Positions 34,128-48,710 of a stretch of DNA of 64,000 nucleotides are shown piece after piece. The DNA lies in the NCBI RefSeq assembly GCF_020520425.1, contig NC_079491.1, positions 30,495,449 to 30,559,448 on the forward strand, in the 5' to 3' direction. Every line of letters starts with the position of its first letter. Positions within the stretch are counted from its first letter, which is position 1. A model generated the notes under the pieces. It was not told where the DNA came from and did not search any database. It saw only the letters and a program-made list of their open reading frames with translations. The DNA comes from Spinacia oleracea. Lineage: Eukaryota > Streptophyta > Magnoliopsida > Caryophyllales > Amaranthaceae. Both the position numbers and the translations under genes were made by a program.

Positions 34128-37100
34128 TTAGATCCACGCAAGAGAACCCCGATCATTTGCAACTTGAGGACGACCCCTAGTTGGTGTTGGCGGTCGGTTT
34201 GCATTAAGCTCCTGCAGCCATGAAAATTGGTTATTTATTATTCCTAGAGAAGAAACAAACTACCATCATCAAGCACTCTCTACAAAAATAACCATACCTG
34301 CATCCAAGTATCTTCAATATGACGATCCGGTGACGTCTCTGGTGATGAAATTGCTGGAGGCAGAGGATGAATTAGTTTTGGGACCACCACAAGATCCCTC
34401 CCTAATACCAGGATAGCTCCTGCGTTATTTGCAGTACCTGGGAAGAGACAAAATGAAGTTTTTAGCAGCCCTACTTTTATGCCAGAAAATAAACTTATCA
34501 ACGCTTGCAAAATGACATGAAAAGAAGTGGGCCTTGAACATACCACAATAGTTGGTAGCTGAAAACAAAGTAATTAAATGTCCTTGAGCAAACCGCTCAA
34601 AACCATCCATGACACATTCATGTGCACGTACAATCAACTGAAGATCATTGTTGTTACAGAACTCCATGACACGATCAGGCTGCAAAACCAGAGTACACCC
34701 ACCACTCAAATATTGCACAGATCTAAGATAACAGCCAGCCATCTAAGCATCTTTGACAGCTTGTAAATTTAAAATTAGACGAACGGCACGAACCATCCAC
34801 ATTTTTGCGTCATGTGAAAAAAAAAAATCAACAATATCATAGATAAAAGTCTGCCTATCACCCATAACACTTCAAATCCACTGGAAACAAAACAAACATA
34901 TGGACATTTTGATCCGGTAAGAATCTTTTTATCACAAACATATGGCAGATAGTTCCTGTTGAAGCATTAACAAACAGGAACAGAATTTAATGCAACCAAG
35001 ATTCTGAATGGCAACAATAGAAACAGAAACATAACTGTATGTTTCCAAGCACCAGATCATAGCAATAAATCACATGACAAGTTCAAATAGGAGCAACCAC
35101 CCTATGCCCTGCCCACCCAAGTTTCAGAGAGGAAGAAGGAAAGTAGAAAACTAAGACAGATAGTGAAGCAAAGAGAGAAGTGTGTTCAGAAAGATAAGAC
35201 TTGAGCTCAGCAACCACATTTTCTTCCCTCCATTAACTCGAACAACTTTAAGAAAAGTCACTCACCCCGAATGTGACTAAACCAGGACCTCTGGCATTTG
35301 GACGCAATCCTTCCACACTGTCATTTTCGGTTGGATCCGACCTGCAAAAAATCATTTTATTACAAGCTCACCAGGCTAAACATAGATCCCAGATACCAAA
35401 TTATAGATGATAACAATGACTAACCATAACAAATCCATAAGAACGATTGAGCCAGCTTCCATTGTAATTGGCCGCTGAATGTTCTCAATCTGTTCTACAT
35501 GATTAATTGAGCGTCCAATGCCACCATGCATACATATAATTTTTTTCTCGATAAGAGCTGCCAAAGGAAGCCAATTGAACAATCTGTTGAACCGGTGCCA
35601 TGCCCAGATACCATCTCTTTCACCCTATTTAATATGTAAGAATTTTTAAAATCAATCAAGAAAATAAATACTACATATCAAACATAATTTGTATGTTTTA
35701 TATCATTTTATACGCACTAATGGCTTACCATGCGCTCAATGCATTCAATCCTGAAGCCAAAAAGGGCATTTATATCAGCTGCTTCATGATTTCCTCGAAT
35801 TAAATGTACATTATGAGGATACTCAACCTGATAATTATAATTATAAAGACAACATACATTAGATAAACACAATTTTCTCCCGTCTACCCACCCCACCCCA
35901 AAAAAGAAGATTAAAAATAACTGTACCTTCAACGAAAGTAGAAGTGTAATAGTTTCCAAGCTATGCTGTCCCCGGTCTACGTAGTCTCCTAAGAAGAGAT
36001 AATCTATGTATCTGAGGATAAATTATGGACCATAATTCAGCATGTAAACCCCAGTACAAATAAACAGAAATACCCACAAAAAAAAATATATAGACTATAG
36101 TAACAATTCAAAGTAACCCCTCATTTCTGAACATGTTAGTCAAGTATTTGAAAATTCTTAACTACATTTTGCATGAATCGATCATTCAACAGCATTTTAG
36201 ATGTCGATCAACGGGCCAAATAACCCTGTGAATCCTAGCTTACTGAAATCTACATTTTGCAAGCCAGGGAACAAAGAAATTATGTAAAAAGACTATTTGC
36301 AACCACAACCGTGGAATCTTCGAGGATCCCCTCTCCCCAAACCAATCCCAGAAAAATAATGGAAAAAGAATTTGCTGCTATGGTCAAAACAACAGTGATT
36401 CCATACCCTCAAAACTGGGTTACATTACAATTGCATTCAAGTAATATTAACACTTACTCATCAACTTAACAACAGTGTTTTAAGCTGCTAAACGTCCAAA
36501 CATATATAAAAGCACGGTACAGATAGTTCAGCTAAGTGACAACATTAACACTTACGCTATGTCCCCAGCCGTTGATGGAGAACCATATTCATCAAAAAGT
36601 CGCATAAGATCCCCAAATTGTCCATGTAAATCACCAAAAATTTTAATAGGAGCCCTAAGTTGAAGGACACTTGGTTCACTTGCAAAAATTCGTTCTGCAC
36701 TGTCACAGAGATCTGCTATGTCATTGCAGTCCAAGAAAAACTGTCGGCGAACGGGAGGCTTCCAACCCCGAGGTTTGAGAAGATGTGCTACAACCTAAAA
36801 CGAAAGAGAAAGGTCAGACATATGCCGACATAAAGCCAGAAATATCAAATATGGACAAAATCAAAAGGCTGAAATTCACTTGAGATTATGATACAACAGA
36901 AAGGAAAAAGAAACCTACTATGAAGCCAAAGATAAATAACACCTACATGACACTCAAATACTTCATGTACTTTTGGCATTTTGGGGTAGTATAAGTGGGC
37001 TTACTAAAGCATTTCAGCTAAATTCGCATTTCGGTTACCATACTCAACTACCCACAGACAGGCCAAAGAATAAAACTTTGGATATGCTTAATGATCATCC

Positions 37101-40100
37101 TTTACGCAACAAACCTAAGCCATAACAGCAATTTAAGGTTCGGTGACTGAACATATCAAAAGTGCACTATATATATTGTTTATGCATGCAAATTTCTTTT
37201 GATAACCTAGTACTAGCATTCAAAGGAACTTTTAGGAAAGCAAGAAGTGATAAAAACTTATAAAAGAGAGAGATCAAAAGGCCAAAAGGCCTTACCATTC
37301 TCTTAAATTACATCTTGGCAAGAAACACAACGTTGTTTCTGACAAATGTCTTTCAGATAGTTTCAGAAAAACTTACTGGGACCCTTTAAGAACCCCTTCT
37401 ATCACATATATGTACACAGATTAAGATAAGTCTAGGTAGATGCATGTAATAAATTAGCGAAGGAACTTGGACATGTATGAACCTAAAACTTCATCCACTT
37501 AACTAGTTTTGTAAATCTATCATAAAATTTGCAAGTAACAGCATCAAACTTCCCAACAATTTGCCCAGCATACTTTGAAATCACAAGTTGGCAGAAATTT
37601 GTATAGCTATGTACACTATTCACCACGTTTTGACCAAACAAGTTCCGAAAATAAACCTCGTGAACTCTATGATTGCACTTACTTCACTAACTTCTTTCAT
37701 CAAAACTTTTAGCATCTCTGGGACTTTCAGAACCAATTATTCTTTTTAATGGACTTTTGTGACGTCTGGTACAGCATGGAAAAATCCATTTACCTTTTTC
37801 GGGACACTGTTGATTGACATTTGCCGATCAAGTAGTTTCCTTGCAGCAGTAGCATTCTCTGGTGTTCCATAACTAACTCGCCTGCCTTCATTTTCAAACT
37901 GATCAATAGATAACGATCTAACCATGCCACCCAAAGCACCACCGGTCTCTGCAGCTACAACTACCTGCAAAACCCAAAAGAGGTTATTCAACAACGACCC
38001 GGGTATACTGTTAGAGAACCACTAGCAGAAATGAGTATGGGTTCAAGCACCCATCGCAGTTAAAAACATATTACCTCTATCTGGAATTGTTAGTCACATA
38101 CTATACTAAGTCAGGATGTCAGGAAATATTCACCTTTCCTAACATGGTAATGGTACTTTATGCTTAAATTTTCAAAAATGCCACAACTTAAATTAAATGA
38201 AACAAGGATGACATAACTTATATAAAGGGTACTATTTGGAAAATCAGTTTATAGCCTTACTTGTGAGGGATAGGGACACTGTAATAACTAAAAAAGGAAC
38301 ATATCATAAACAAAGATAGAAATACGTCTGTTAAAGAAGACAACAGATATTAACTAGTAATCAACTTATTTTTAAAAAATTTAGCCTCGATGAAAAAAAC
38401 ATGAATATGAACATTGGAAAGGCTTTGGTGCTTAATGCCTCAATACATCTTGCAGAGATTGTGGAAGGAATTAAATACTCACAGCTCTATGATGGAGCCT
38501 AACCCCTGGAGGAGGGGTACTAATCGGTGCAGAAGAGTCGGGCTTAATCATCGTCGGTATCGGTTTTCCGCTAGGTGTCGCCTCAGCACCGCGGTCTCCC
38601 CTATCTGGTAGTTCTACTTCACCATTAACCTGGCGTGCTTTAGCAGCAGCTAATGTAGCACTAATAGCCTCTGCTTCGGCTGCTGAGGCTTCAACCAAAT
38701 ACTCAACTCCTTTGCTGAGCCTCCTGCAAATACTTTACGGTCAGTAAGTCAATGTGGCCATCCAACAGTCTTAAGTCAAGCAAGTCTGTAAATTTGAGAG
38801 TAGCTCACCGGCTTCCCTGCGCCATGGCATTTTCATGGTTTATATCTGTGTAAATGTCACCATTTACAGGAGGAGCAACAGGGTTCCCCAGAACAACAGC
38901 ACCATCAGGAACAGATTCAGGATCACTCTCCCGTAGTCTGTCATCGGTGAAACCATACCTTCCAGGTAATCTTCCTGGTGGGGAATTGGAAGCAGCCGCT
39001 GCAGCTGCAGCAATTGAAGCTGCAGTTGTGGTTTCCGCAGCAGCAAGATCTTCAGCAACCAGCAAGTCGTCAAGTAGCACACCTAAAAAAAGAAACCAGA
39101 CTCCATCATTCAACCTATAAAGATACAAAAAAAAGGATTTGATAAAACAAATAACACGTCAAAGAGGAAAACAGCAAGAAAGAAGCATAGGAAGTAGGAA
39201 CAATCATTAGCAGTCTCAGAACAGACACCCAAAAGTCAGAGACAACTGAAGACGTCTCTCCATAAACTACTAGGAGTTAGTGTTATGAAATCCTCTTGAA
39301 GTTGCTCATGGAGCCAGAGTGAGAAAAAAGATACATACAAGCTGGATCTCGTGAACACATAGGGAGTCCCTTGAGTTAATTGTGAATACATTAACCATGG
39401 TTTTAGAGCTTTTAAGCATCCTACAGTTAACACATAAGTGTATAACCAATCCAAAAGAAAAGATAATGCTACCTCAACTAAGTTAACATAATAATAGGAA
39501 CCCCAAAAGAAAGGGCCTCAAGTTTATAGCACGTTGTCGAAGAGATACACTTGACAATTATTTTGATGCTCATTTCAGTAACAAATAAATAAATAAGCAC
39601 ACCATGATAGCAAATAAGATCTCTTACCACCGCGTAAACCGCCATAAATAAAAATCAAGTCACCAACTGCAGCAGCTGCATGCCTGCATCGCCTTGTTAA
39701 CTCAACAGAGGCATCTCCACCAGCAGCATCAGCACTATACCGACCAGTCCTAGGACTAGTAACTACTGACTTTGTATCACACCAAACACCTGCTGCTGTA
39801 TCCAACACTGCAATACCGAGTAAATGTTATAGAAGACAAGAAAAGAGCAAATCAACATACCACGTAAAGGGGAAAATATCTAGAGAATGTTTGGAGAGAA
39901 GCAAAACTGTCAAGGACAAAGCATTAATACTTTAACTTGAAAATTCTAAATCATAATTTGACATACAAAGAATCAAAGATCAAGATTTTTTTTTTTTTTT
40001 TGTGAGAGAATATCAAAGATCAAGATGTATATCAACAAAAATGGCAGAAAATCAAGCTGTTGGGGACAAATACTTTTACTTATAAATTCTGAATCATAAG

Positions 40101-43100
40101 TTGATTTACAAAGAATCAAAGACCAAGATATATATTGCAATAGATAGATCAACATTGCAATTTCGTCAACTCAACTTTTTAGGAAATTTTGTCAATAACT
40201 ACCTTTTAAAAGATCCACATTGCAAATAACTAACTTCTATTTTTTAAAAAAAAACTCTTCTAAAAACCCAAAAGTAAGAGTAGCACCACCCACAACGGTT
40301 TCCGTCCATTTCTACCGTTTGTGGGCCCCACCTTATAATTTTTATTTTCCCCCCTTTTCTCCTTTTCTTGTTCATCCACCATTGTTGTTGTTCACTTGTT
40401 CCTCTTTTTTCCCTCTTCTTCTTTTCCTTCATTTCTCCACTTCTTCTCCAACAATGAAATAAATTAAATAAGCTCAATAACCTACAGTAATCATCATTCC
40501 ATCACCAAAATAGTTGAAAGAGAAAAAGAAAAAAAAAAATCTCTTTCAACTCCACCCAAAATGGCCCCTGGTTTTCTATTCTTTCCCTCCCTCTGTTTCT
40601 TTTATAAATCTCCTTTATACTTTGATCTGGAAAAACTCATCTTCATTTCACTCCCACAAAGACACAGATCCGTTGTTTTGTACCAATAGTCCAATACATG
40701 CAATTCTGCGTTCTACTTCTCGGTCGGATAATGGTAAGGTTATTAAGAAGAAAAAGTGAGGAGATAATCTTCTTCATTGATTGCTGCTACTACTATGAAG
40801 AAGAAATTGCCATCTTTTACTTGAATATTTCTTCTGCAAATTCGAGTATTTTCATGCAAAAAACTGAAAATCAAAGGAAGTGGGTGCTTCTGTTCTGGGC
40901 TTGTCTACGATCTAGTTTAATCAGTTGGTGGATCCCTCAAATGAGATGAAGAATCATGAGAAGCACAACCTTATTTCTTGCTTAACCAAAATGGTAATTT
41001 CTAAACCCCCTTCTTAATTGTTATGCTTCTTATTTATTTCATTGTTGGGGAAGAAGAGGAGAAATTGGAAGAAAAGAAGAAGAGGACAAACAAAGGTGGG
41101 TGAACAGGAAAAGGCGGGAAAAGAAGGGAAGAAGTAAAATAGTAAGGTGGGGCCACAAAGGTGGAAATGGACGAAAACCGTTTGTGGATAGTGTTGCTTT
41201 GACTTCTGGGTTTTATAAGGTAGTTTTTTCAAAAACAAAAATTACAAAAGGTAGTTATTTGCAAAGTGGACCTTATAGAAAAGGTAGTCAATGACAAATT
41301 TTCCAAATTTTATGTTACACGAAATTTACTCCTAGGGTAAAAATGGAATATCCTTGCTTCCTAAGAAATCAAATATCAACTTCTGGCACAGTGGCACCAG
41401 ATAAATGCATTATCATGGAACCAAATTATGATCCGGAATAATCATGAACATATTTATTAAAAGGTCTTGCAGGTTGCCTAATAATAAATATCATGAACAT
41501 ATTTATTAAACCAATCGAGAGCAGTATATGATAAACGTGTACCTGCCACACTAGAAGAATCTTCCACCATACGTCCTCCACCGAGTGCACCTCCAGACAC
41601 ATGCAGTCGTGCGTTGACAAAAACCTATATGTGGTAGTTTTTAGTGGCTTATTGACCAAAAAAACTAGAAGACTACAAAATTCTAAGATGAGATAGGAGT
41701 GAAACCCACCGCAGCATGCTGATATCTGGGAGATGGTGAAACCCCTGGAGCAATGGCCCATTCCCACCGTCCATCTCTATGTTTAGCAAGTCCATATGCA
41801 CTTGCCAACGGCTTCACAAAAATATGGAAGACACGAATATAACTTAAGAGAGAAAGAAAGCAAAAGTAAACATATTTATTAAAAGGTCTTGCAGGTTGCC
41901 TAACAATTAAAAAAAGTCACAGCGCAAACCTTTCAAAAAACCATGAACCTACTTATATGCTAAACTTGGTTTCCCCAATGCCACCAAATACCATAATCTA
42001 CACAAGATCCCTCGTCATTAATAAAGACAACTTAGTCACAGTAAACACTATATCTTCTAAAACATAAATTTAATGAAAAGAGTGATGGCGACAATAGTAG
42101 GCATTCTAAATCCTAACACAAATTAAAGGACTGCAACACATTTTAGTTCTTTATACCGCCAGACGGAAAAACAATGTAAATATCAACTTAACCTGCAGCA
42201 AAATCAATGGAGTTGTATAAATATGAATAGGGTCTACAATATTTATAACTAGTGTTGTTTAAGAGAAAGAACAATGAAGGACAGGATAATAAGCAAGAAG
42301 CACTTAATTGATTTTATTTATTAACAAGTAATACCACAGTCCTAAAGATATTGTTTATTTGTCTAAATTAGTTTGTCCCATTTTATTGTCCTCTTTAGTT
42401 AATAAATGAATATTTAACCAACCCACTTCCCTCCATTCTCACTATAGTATGTAACTATGTACAACGCGGTTACTTTCTGTTTGAAATATACTCTTTACTA
42501 TTTGTGAAAAGTGACGATGAGAAACTTCTTTAATCACAAGCTTGACAAACTTATTCCAAGCAAACCCCTTGTTCTACTCTTTAAACCAATCATAACAAGG
42601 AAGTGAAAAACACTTAGTAGTCAATTTACATTACACGTTCCGCAACTTAACAATTCAACTTACCACACTGTTTGCATCCCTCCCTCCACAAAGTAGAAGA
42701 AGACCATCAGAACGAGCACTTGCAGTTGCATACCTAACCAATTTTTAAGGATATGAGAGCCAACCAAAAAAACCAAGAGAGAAGTAATGGCAACACTCAA
42801 TAATGAAATCAAGACGAAGAAAGACGGTAAATATTAAGTCTAAGATCATCCGAAAAAACAAACAGAAGAAATTTGTCAAGTTGGGAACAAGTGGTGATTC
42901 CAACTAGTGGCGAAATGAAAATGAGTTAAACTCAACTTTCTCATACTTCCACGGCATTAGTTCTTCATCAATGTTGCTCTAGAGAAGTGGAAGTTGTGGG
43001 ATTGTGGCAAAGACACTTCTAGTCTTCTCTCTCCACTTAAAAGTACCTCTTATTTCTCTCTCATTTCTGGTACTGTTCTTTCTTAGCCCATCTTAGCATC

Positions 43101-46100
43101 AAGAGCATAATTCGTGCTTTGGCTCACCTCCTAGTGCCTTCCGCAATTGAGAACTAAGGTCACCACTAGGGACACTGGTTCAATTACAGTCTCAGGCCAT
43201 CACATAATTGACACAATAGCTTTCTACAAAAAACTACACGAGTAACACATATTATATAGGCTCATATCAGCTATATCATATGTGTTACTAACTTCTTCAA
43301 TTACACTAACTCCATTTCCATAATTTAACTACTAAAACATACCAGACACCTGCTTGCATCCTCTTCAATCATGCCATACAGCTAACGACAGGGGATTAAG
43401 ACCTAGTTCAACAGGGATTCTTTGTAAAGCGCACTACAGGCTCCGTGATTGCTAAGTAAAAAATAGTCTATAGTGTTTACTTAAGAAAAACAGCTAATGC
43501 ACATGTGTGGCACCCTGGTTGCAGATCTGTACTCCGGCAACAAACTATCTTGCCTTCTGCACCAATCCTCCAGGCTTCAGATCATTGCTTGGGATTCTTT
43601 TTTCTTGAAAACCTCAACCCTTTGTCTAACTAATAGATTTCTTGTCTCATATTCATCCTCGTCCACCACTATTGAAGCATTGCATATTTTTCAGAAAACA
43701 GCCCTAAAGAAGTTCCTTTGTCCTTGAGCAGTAAATCACTTGACCGTATAAAATGGCATAAATACAGCACAACGTGGATATCATTTCTATTCCAGGCAAA
43801 AACACTCCCCTTCCTACCCTAATAATGCAAAATCGTCTCAAATAACAGGCCATCCCATATTGGGATCAATTCTCACGATTGCTCCAACACAACTGCAAAT
43901 AACTTACTGGCATTCCAACAAAATTATCTGACATATTTTGTAATTGATGCTTAGATGATCTTTGATATAGTGATTGGAAGGGTACACTATCAGGAGCATA
44001 ATGCAAAAACCCTATACTACTTTAAAAGTGACATGCAGGATTACTGTTCGAACTTCCCATACGATCTTTTTAACACTGATTAAAGATTGTCAATTATAGC
44101 TGAATTCTATGACTACTAACATTTAACAGATAAATTACCCCCTTGCCCCAATAAAAAGGGAACAAGTTAGTGGCATGCATATTACCCTGCAGTTCTACTT
44201 CCATGAGAAGTTTTGGTTACAACCCATCCGTTCAAGTATCCAAAAGAGATTCACCACGAAAGCAACAATATTATGCATATAATTATATAAATAACAGAGC
44301 CATTTGCGAGGAATCAACAAATTCCACAAGAGGTCACTTCTTGCTCACAGTCATCAAGAGGGTCTCGCCCTCCTAAAGAATCCAACAATAATATTCTTAG
44401 TGAAAAGAATATGGGATAAGATGAGAAAAAAGGGCCTTACATGCATGGAGGCGGACCTTCGCCTTCAGGTTCCAATTTCCTCCATTCATATGGTTTTGCA
44501 GCAGTATCTAATGCCCAAACATCAGCCAATGGTCGCTTCCCTACAAAAAGCCAACATTTCGTGTATGCCAATTAGAAGAATTAGAGAGCACAAAGTGCCT
44601 TCTACAAGTTCATGTATGGAGGAAATCGGTCCAAAAAATACACTCACCATCATTTCCGCCAATGCACATAAGATATCTTTGCCCTACAAGAGCCATAACA
44701 TGTCCGTATCGTGGCCCAGGGCCAGGTCCTTGAACAACCACCCTAGTCAAAACTTCTATGTTAGTCAAAATAATTATCTCAGCAACTAAGGCAACCAATC
44801 TTAGCGGAAAAAAAAGAAGTGGTCATTTTCAGGCATCAAACCTATGCCAACGTGGCCTTTGCTGGGTAAGGTCAAGAACATGTAGATCTTCAGCAGATAA
44901 ACCAGCTGGACCAATACCCCCCTACGAAAAATTATAGGTAGCAGCAGTCACTAGTGAGAAAGGCAGAACATATATCAAAGACACAGGGAAAAGCTGTTAA
45001 CTAAAAACCAACCTGTATAACCACCATAGTGCCAACAGCAGTGGCTACATGGGCTGCCCTAGGTGTTGGAGGCTCTCCAATGGGAGCAATCCTGGAAGTT
45101 GGAGAACACAAGGACGTGAAAGTTTGTTAATCTATGGTCTCTTATCACTTCAATTTTTTCCACAAATTGATCACAACAACCCATAAAACACAAGGGCTGC
45201 AATATGAACAGAAAAGCTAAGAAAATCTCCTCTTACCTAGACCATTTATTGGTTAACACGTCGTAACAATGAATATCAGCTGTAGCACCCGCTAGCCCTG
45301 CCGTGTGAAGAGGTAAAGTTACAATCACAACAGACTCACAAGAACACAACTTTGAATAGTAGAATAACAAACAACCCATCCCTTTACTGATCATTCCTCC
45401 AACCTTCTAATTCCAAGAGCGAAATCAGTCGCACACTGGAAATTTGGCTCTCTAGCTTGCAACTGTTACTTTAATACATAAGAAAAAAGTTCTTAAAACC
45501 TAATTTGCTTTGGACACCATCATTGCTCCATTAGTAGAAACAGTTGTTACTGACTTCTCAACAACAAACAATAGCTACAGTTGGTATATCCATCCCAATA
45601 TAACAGGACCTTGTATTACTCAATAAACATGGTAATTCCCAGCTCTAATCATTCCCTAACAACTTTAATCTTCTTTTTTTCATTCTCTTTTTTTTCAAAG
45701 AGGCGTAAAGGCAAAATGATGGATATCTGCTGCTTATCTGCTATCAGTGTATCGTACAAGAGTAATGAAAACCTCACACAGCCAGCAACCCTAACTCCAA
45801 TCTAAAACTAAAAAGTAAGTAAACCATATAATAATACAAATCTTGAAGAAGAAGAAGAAAGAAAGAAGAGAAACATACTGATGCCAGCACTTCCAGCAGA
45901 GGAAGGAGTTCCAGCAGCAGCAGAATTTCCTTCAAGAGCAGTAGCACCACCAAAAAGAATCAACCTCGGCCCTATATAACCTGGGCTCCCTTCTTCCCCA
46001 ACCGCCGGAACCGCCGTCAAAGTATGCCCGCACCGTGGGCCTGGCCCATCCTCCTTTTTTTCTATTATTGCATTCACCACCGAATAACTGGGCGCGCACC

Positions 46101-46317
46101 TTGGCCCAACTATCTGCCCTTGCTGCTGCTGTCTTAGCTGCTGTTGCTCTACATCCTTCTCCATCGGAGAAGACGAAGCCGGCGTCGTTTGAACAGAAGA
46201 TAACGGAGAAGAAGAAGAAGGCAACGGGGGCGGAGAAGAAGGAGACGACGAGTTGTTGTTTTGTGTTGAAGAAGGATCTTGATCGTTCTCCATTGACGAA
46301 GACGAATCTACCTCCAT
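34128..46317 (-). CDS. Kelch-repeat Ser/Thr protein phosphatase, BSL2/BSL3 type, 21 exons, 1010 aa
   Basis: Exons in order: 45879-46317, 45237-45297, 45013-45091, 44842-44921, 44648-44742, 44441-44540, 42664-42733, 41710-41811, 41543-41624, 39628-39807, 38809-39082, 38483-38723, 37794-37964, 36556-36794, 35927-36011, 35729-35827, 35425-35624, 35266-35341, 34544-34679, 34298-34437, 34128-34211. All splice GT-AG and the frame closes at 3033 nt. A Ser/Pro/Gln-rich N-terminus is followed by Kelch repeats (about 80-430; [31 protein letters not shown]) and an Ala-rich linker (poly-Ala near 454-460). The PPP domain has GDLHGQ (712-717), GDYVDRG (746-752) and GNHE (778-781), and the end is RGSLAWI. 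Arabidopsis BSU1-family phosphatases dephosphorylate the GSK3 kinase BIN2 in brassinosteroid signalling and act in stomatal polarity. Length matches BSL2/BSL3 (about 1000 aa). Confidence 0.95.
40182..41304. mobile_element. Long-TIR transposon (MULE-like, non-autonomous) in BSL intron 9
   Basis: The left end GGAAATTTTGTCAATAACTA and the inverted right end (GGAAAATTTGTCATTGACTA read on the - strand) start imperfect inverted repeats of about 285 bp (40182-40471 and 41018-41304). These carry matching blocks such as TTTGTGGGCCCCACCTTA and AACAATGAAATAAAT. The 0.55 kb middle has no transposase. Long TIRs and no coding capacity suggest a Mutator-like derivative, but I could not identify a 9-bp target duplication. 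Splice sites of the host intron are intact. Confidence 0.75.
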
Positions 46318-47402
46318 CTTTTCCCCGATTTCAAAATCTCAAACCAAATTAAAATTTAACAAAGCAAAAATTAAAAACCTAATTGCAGAGATCGCCGATG
46401 AAAACCGGATAATTAAGCATCCCCTCCCAAATCACAAATTCGAAATGAAGCGAAAAAAGGAAACCCTAGATCGTTCCCTCTTTGGATTCAAAATTAAGAG
46501 CTTCCCTTCCCAAATTGAGGAGAGAGAAAATGGTATTATCACAGTCTCTCTCTCTCTCTCAAAGCCACGAAAGTTGAAAGTAAAATCTTTGTTTCTCTCT
46601 CTTCTTCGCTGGATTTTCTTTTTACCGGTGTGTCTGTGTTCTTTTCGCTTCAGTTCTTCCCCTTGTTTTTTAATTATTTGTATTAATATTAATATTTTTC
46701 CTCGATAATTTATTTATTTCTCTCTCTAGAAATTATATTAATAAAATGAAAAAGAATTTTTGTCCAATGAGAGTAGAGAGAGAAAGGTGGGAGGAGGGGT
46801 TTAATTTGACGGCCGACGAGAAAATGAGGAGAGAGACAGCGTCAGGTCAGGTGAGAGAGTGAAAATGACGGCGTGGAGAGGCGAGAGTGGTGTTTTAAGG
46901 GACGATTTTGGATAATAAAGATGGTTTTAGCGGTGATTTACTGTTTTCCTATTTCCTCGGGCGTTTGCATGTCATTCATTTTTTGGGGGTTTAGCCACTC
47001 GCGTTTTTGTACACGCGCCAAATGACTGCATGTCATATTGTCATGAGTGACTCTATACTTAGTGACTTCATCATTATACTTTTTTTAATTCCTCTCTTAA
47101 CTGTTATTTCAGTTTCTTTAATCATGTTGGTATTAATGTTTGACATAAACTTTTCTTTGTTTATTAGTAATTGAGATGGAAAGAAACATAGGATGCTATT
47201 ACACCACTATCAGTTTTTCAAATGAGTCTACAGCGAACGGCATGTACCGCTATGTACCGAAAGTGATACACACTACTATGTATTACTAAGTAATTAATAA
47301 TAATAATAAGGATTAATTATTTCCTTGTGTCTCTAGTCGTTCAAATCCCTCAACTTTCTCTCACATATTCTTCTGCCCCTCTCTCTCCCTCTGCATTAAA
47401 AA
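46318..47402 (-). promoter_or_regulatory. Upstream region of the BSL gene
   Basis: Likely 5' UTR and promoter. It contains a CT microsatellite (46543-46560, a GAGA run on the gene strand), further purine-rich runs at 46770-46870, and AAACCCTAG near 46463. No clear TATA motif was identified. A Lys/Arg-rich + frame at 46445-46708 is not supported as a gene. Confidence 0.4.
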
Positions 47403-48710
47403 AACGGTTTTTTCATGAAATGCCCCTGAGGTTTAACAAAATGCACTAAATACACACGCGTCTTTCGAATTACATAATATACCCCTATTTTTTCCGAACT
47501 GTTCACCAAATACCCCTGATTTGACATTCCGTTAGTCCTCCGTTAAGTCATGTTTATAATTCACTAAATGCCCTTATTTATAAACTTATTGCACAATATA
47601 CACCTATTTGTAAACTTATTTGCACCAAATACCCAAATTGCAGGAATTGAATCTAACTGCTAGTATTATTAAACTTAGGGATCAAAATATACCCAATACA
47701 TGCATCAAGATAATCAAAAAACATATTGATAAAGAAAAATAAATTCGTGAAACGGTTGTCTTTGTTCAAAATATAATTACTAACAAACTAATTGTGATGA
47801 TTAAAGAATCAACAAAATAATACTTTACTGTTTGAAATAGAAATAAGATCAAGATGCTTGACACTTGAACATGCTATAGAATTCAACTAAATTTAACAGA
47901 ACCTCTACTAAGATACCATTCATTGTAGTGGCATTTACATCCATATCAAGATGTTATTGTATTGGCATTTACATCCATATCAGGATGTTACTCCCCCTGC
48001 TGCCCACATATACCCAGCAACAACTATCAGCTTTTCACGCTGCACTACCATCAGGATCCAGGGCCTTGCGTTTCTTCTTATTAATCCTTAATTTAGAGAA
48101 TACCTAATTCAAATTGCATTGTAATACGGAAATTTCTTAGCAATTCAGGAGAAATTGAAGAATTATTATGCCCTAAAACTTTAATCAACGACTCAGCAAA
48201 ACCCAACTTGTTCAGTTTCAGAGCCTCGATTTCAATGCCCTTGTTTCAAATCTCTAACCCATCTTCGATTCAGAGCCTCTATTTTAAATCTCGAGCAAAA
48301 CCTCAGTTTCAATTAGAGCTCTTCACCTTTTGGATTTCTCGCCGAAGTTCCCACCACCTGCACCACCAAATCACCGGAAGAAGAGGTTTGTATTTCTGGG
48401 TAATTTGAGGTGAACCAATGGCTATTGATGAATTGGGGGTGAGATAAAAGATGGTTTAGAGACAACACAGGAGATGAGAGGAGAGAGAAGGAGAGAGAAG
48501 GAATGAGATTTTTTTTAAGTTAAAATGTAGCATATTGGGTGAATAAGGGCATAAACGTAAATTAACGCTAACAAGGCACTAACGGCCGTTAAATCCAAGG
48601 GTATTTGGTGCACTTTAAGTTTAAATAGGGATATATTATGTAATTCGAAAGACGCGGGTGTATTTGGTGCATTTCGTTAAACCTCAGGGGCATTTCATGA
48701 AAAAACCGTT
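47403..48710. mobile_element. Second long-TIR non-autonomous transposon
   Basis: Inverted ends AACGGTTTTTTCATGAAATG are perfect for the first 30 or so bases and continue imperfectly for about 200 bp per side, with shared CGTCTTTCGAATTACATAAT and ACCAAATACCC words. The interior (about 47640-48510) is AT-rich. A 66-codon + frame at 48208-48408 is unconvincing. Flanks are A-rich on both sides, so the target duplication cannot be defined. It lies about 1 kb upstream of the BSL start codon. Confidence 0.78.

Noticed and set aside
38854..39128. Ala-rich + frame over BSL exon 11
   Set aside because: Antisense shadow of the Ala-rich linker exon.
40182..41304. A 9-bp target duplication for the intron element
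   Set aside because: Flanks (CAACTTTTTA and AAATTTTATG) do not match convincingly, so the Mutator-like assignment stays tentative.
44304..44789. 161-codon + frame
   Set aside because: It lies antisense over exons 5 and 6 of the BSL gene and the flanking introns. It is a shadow frame.
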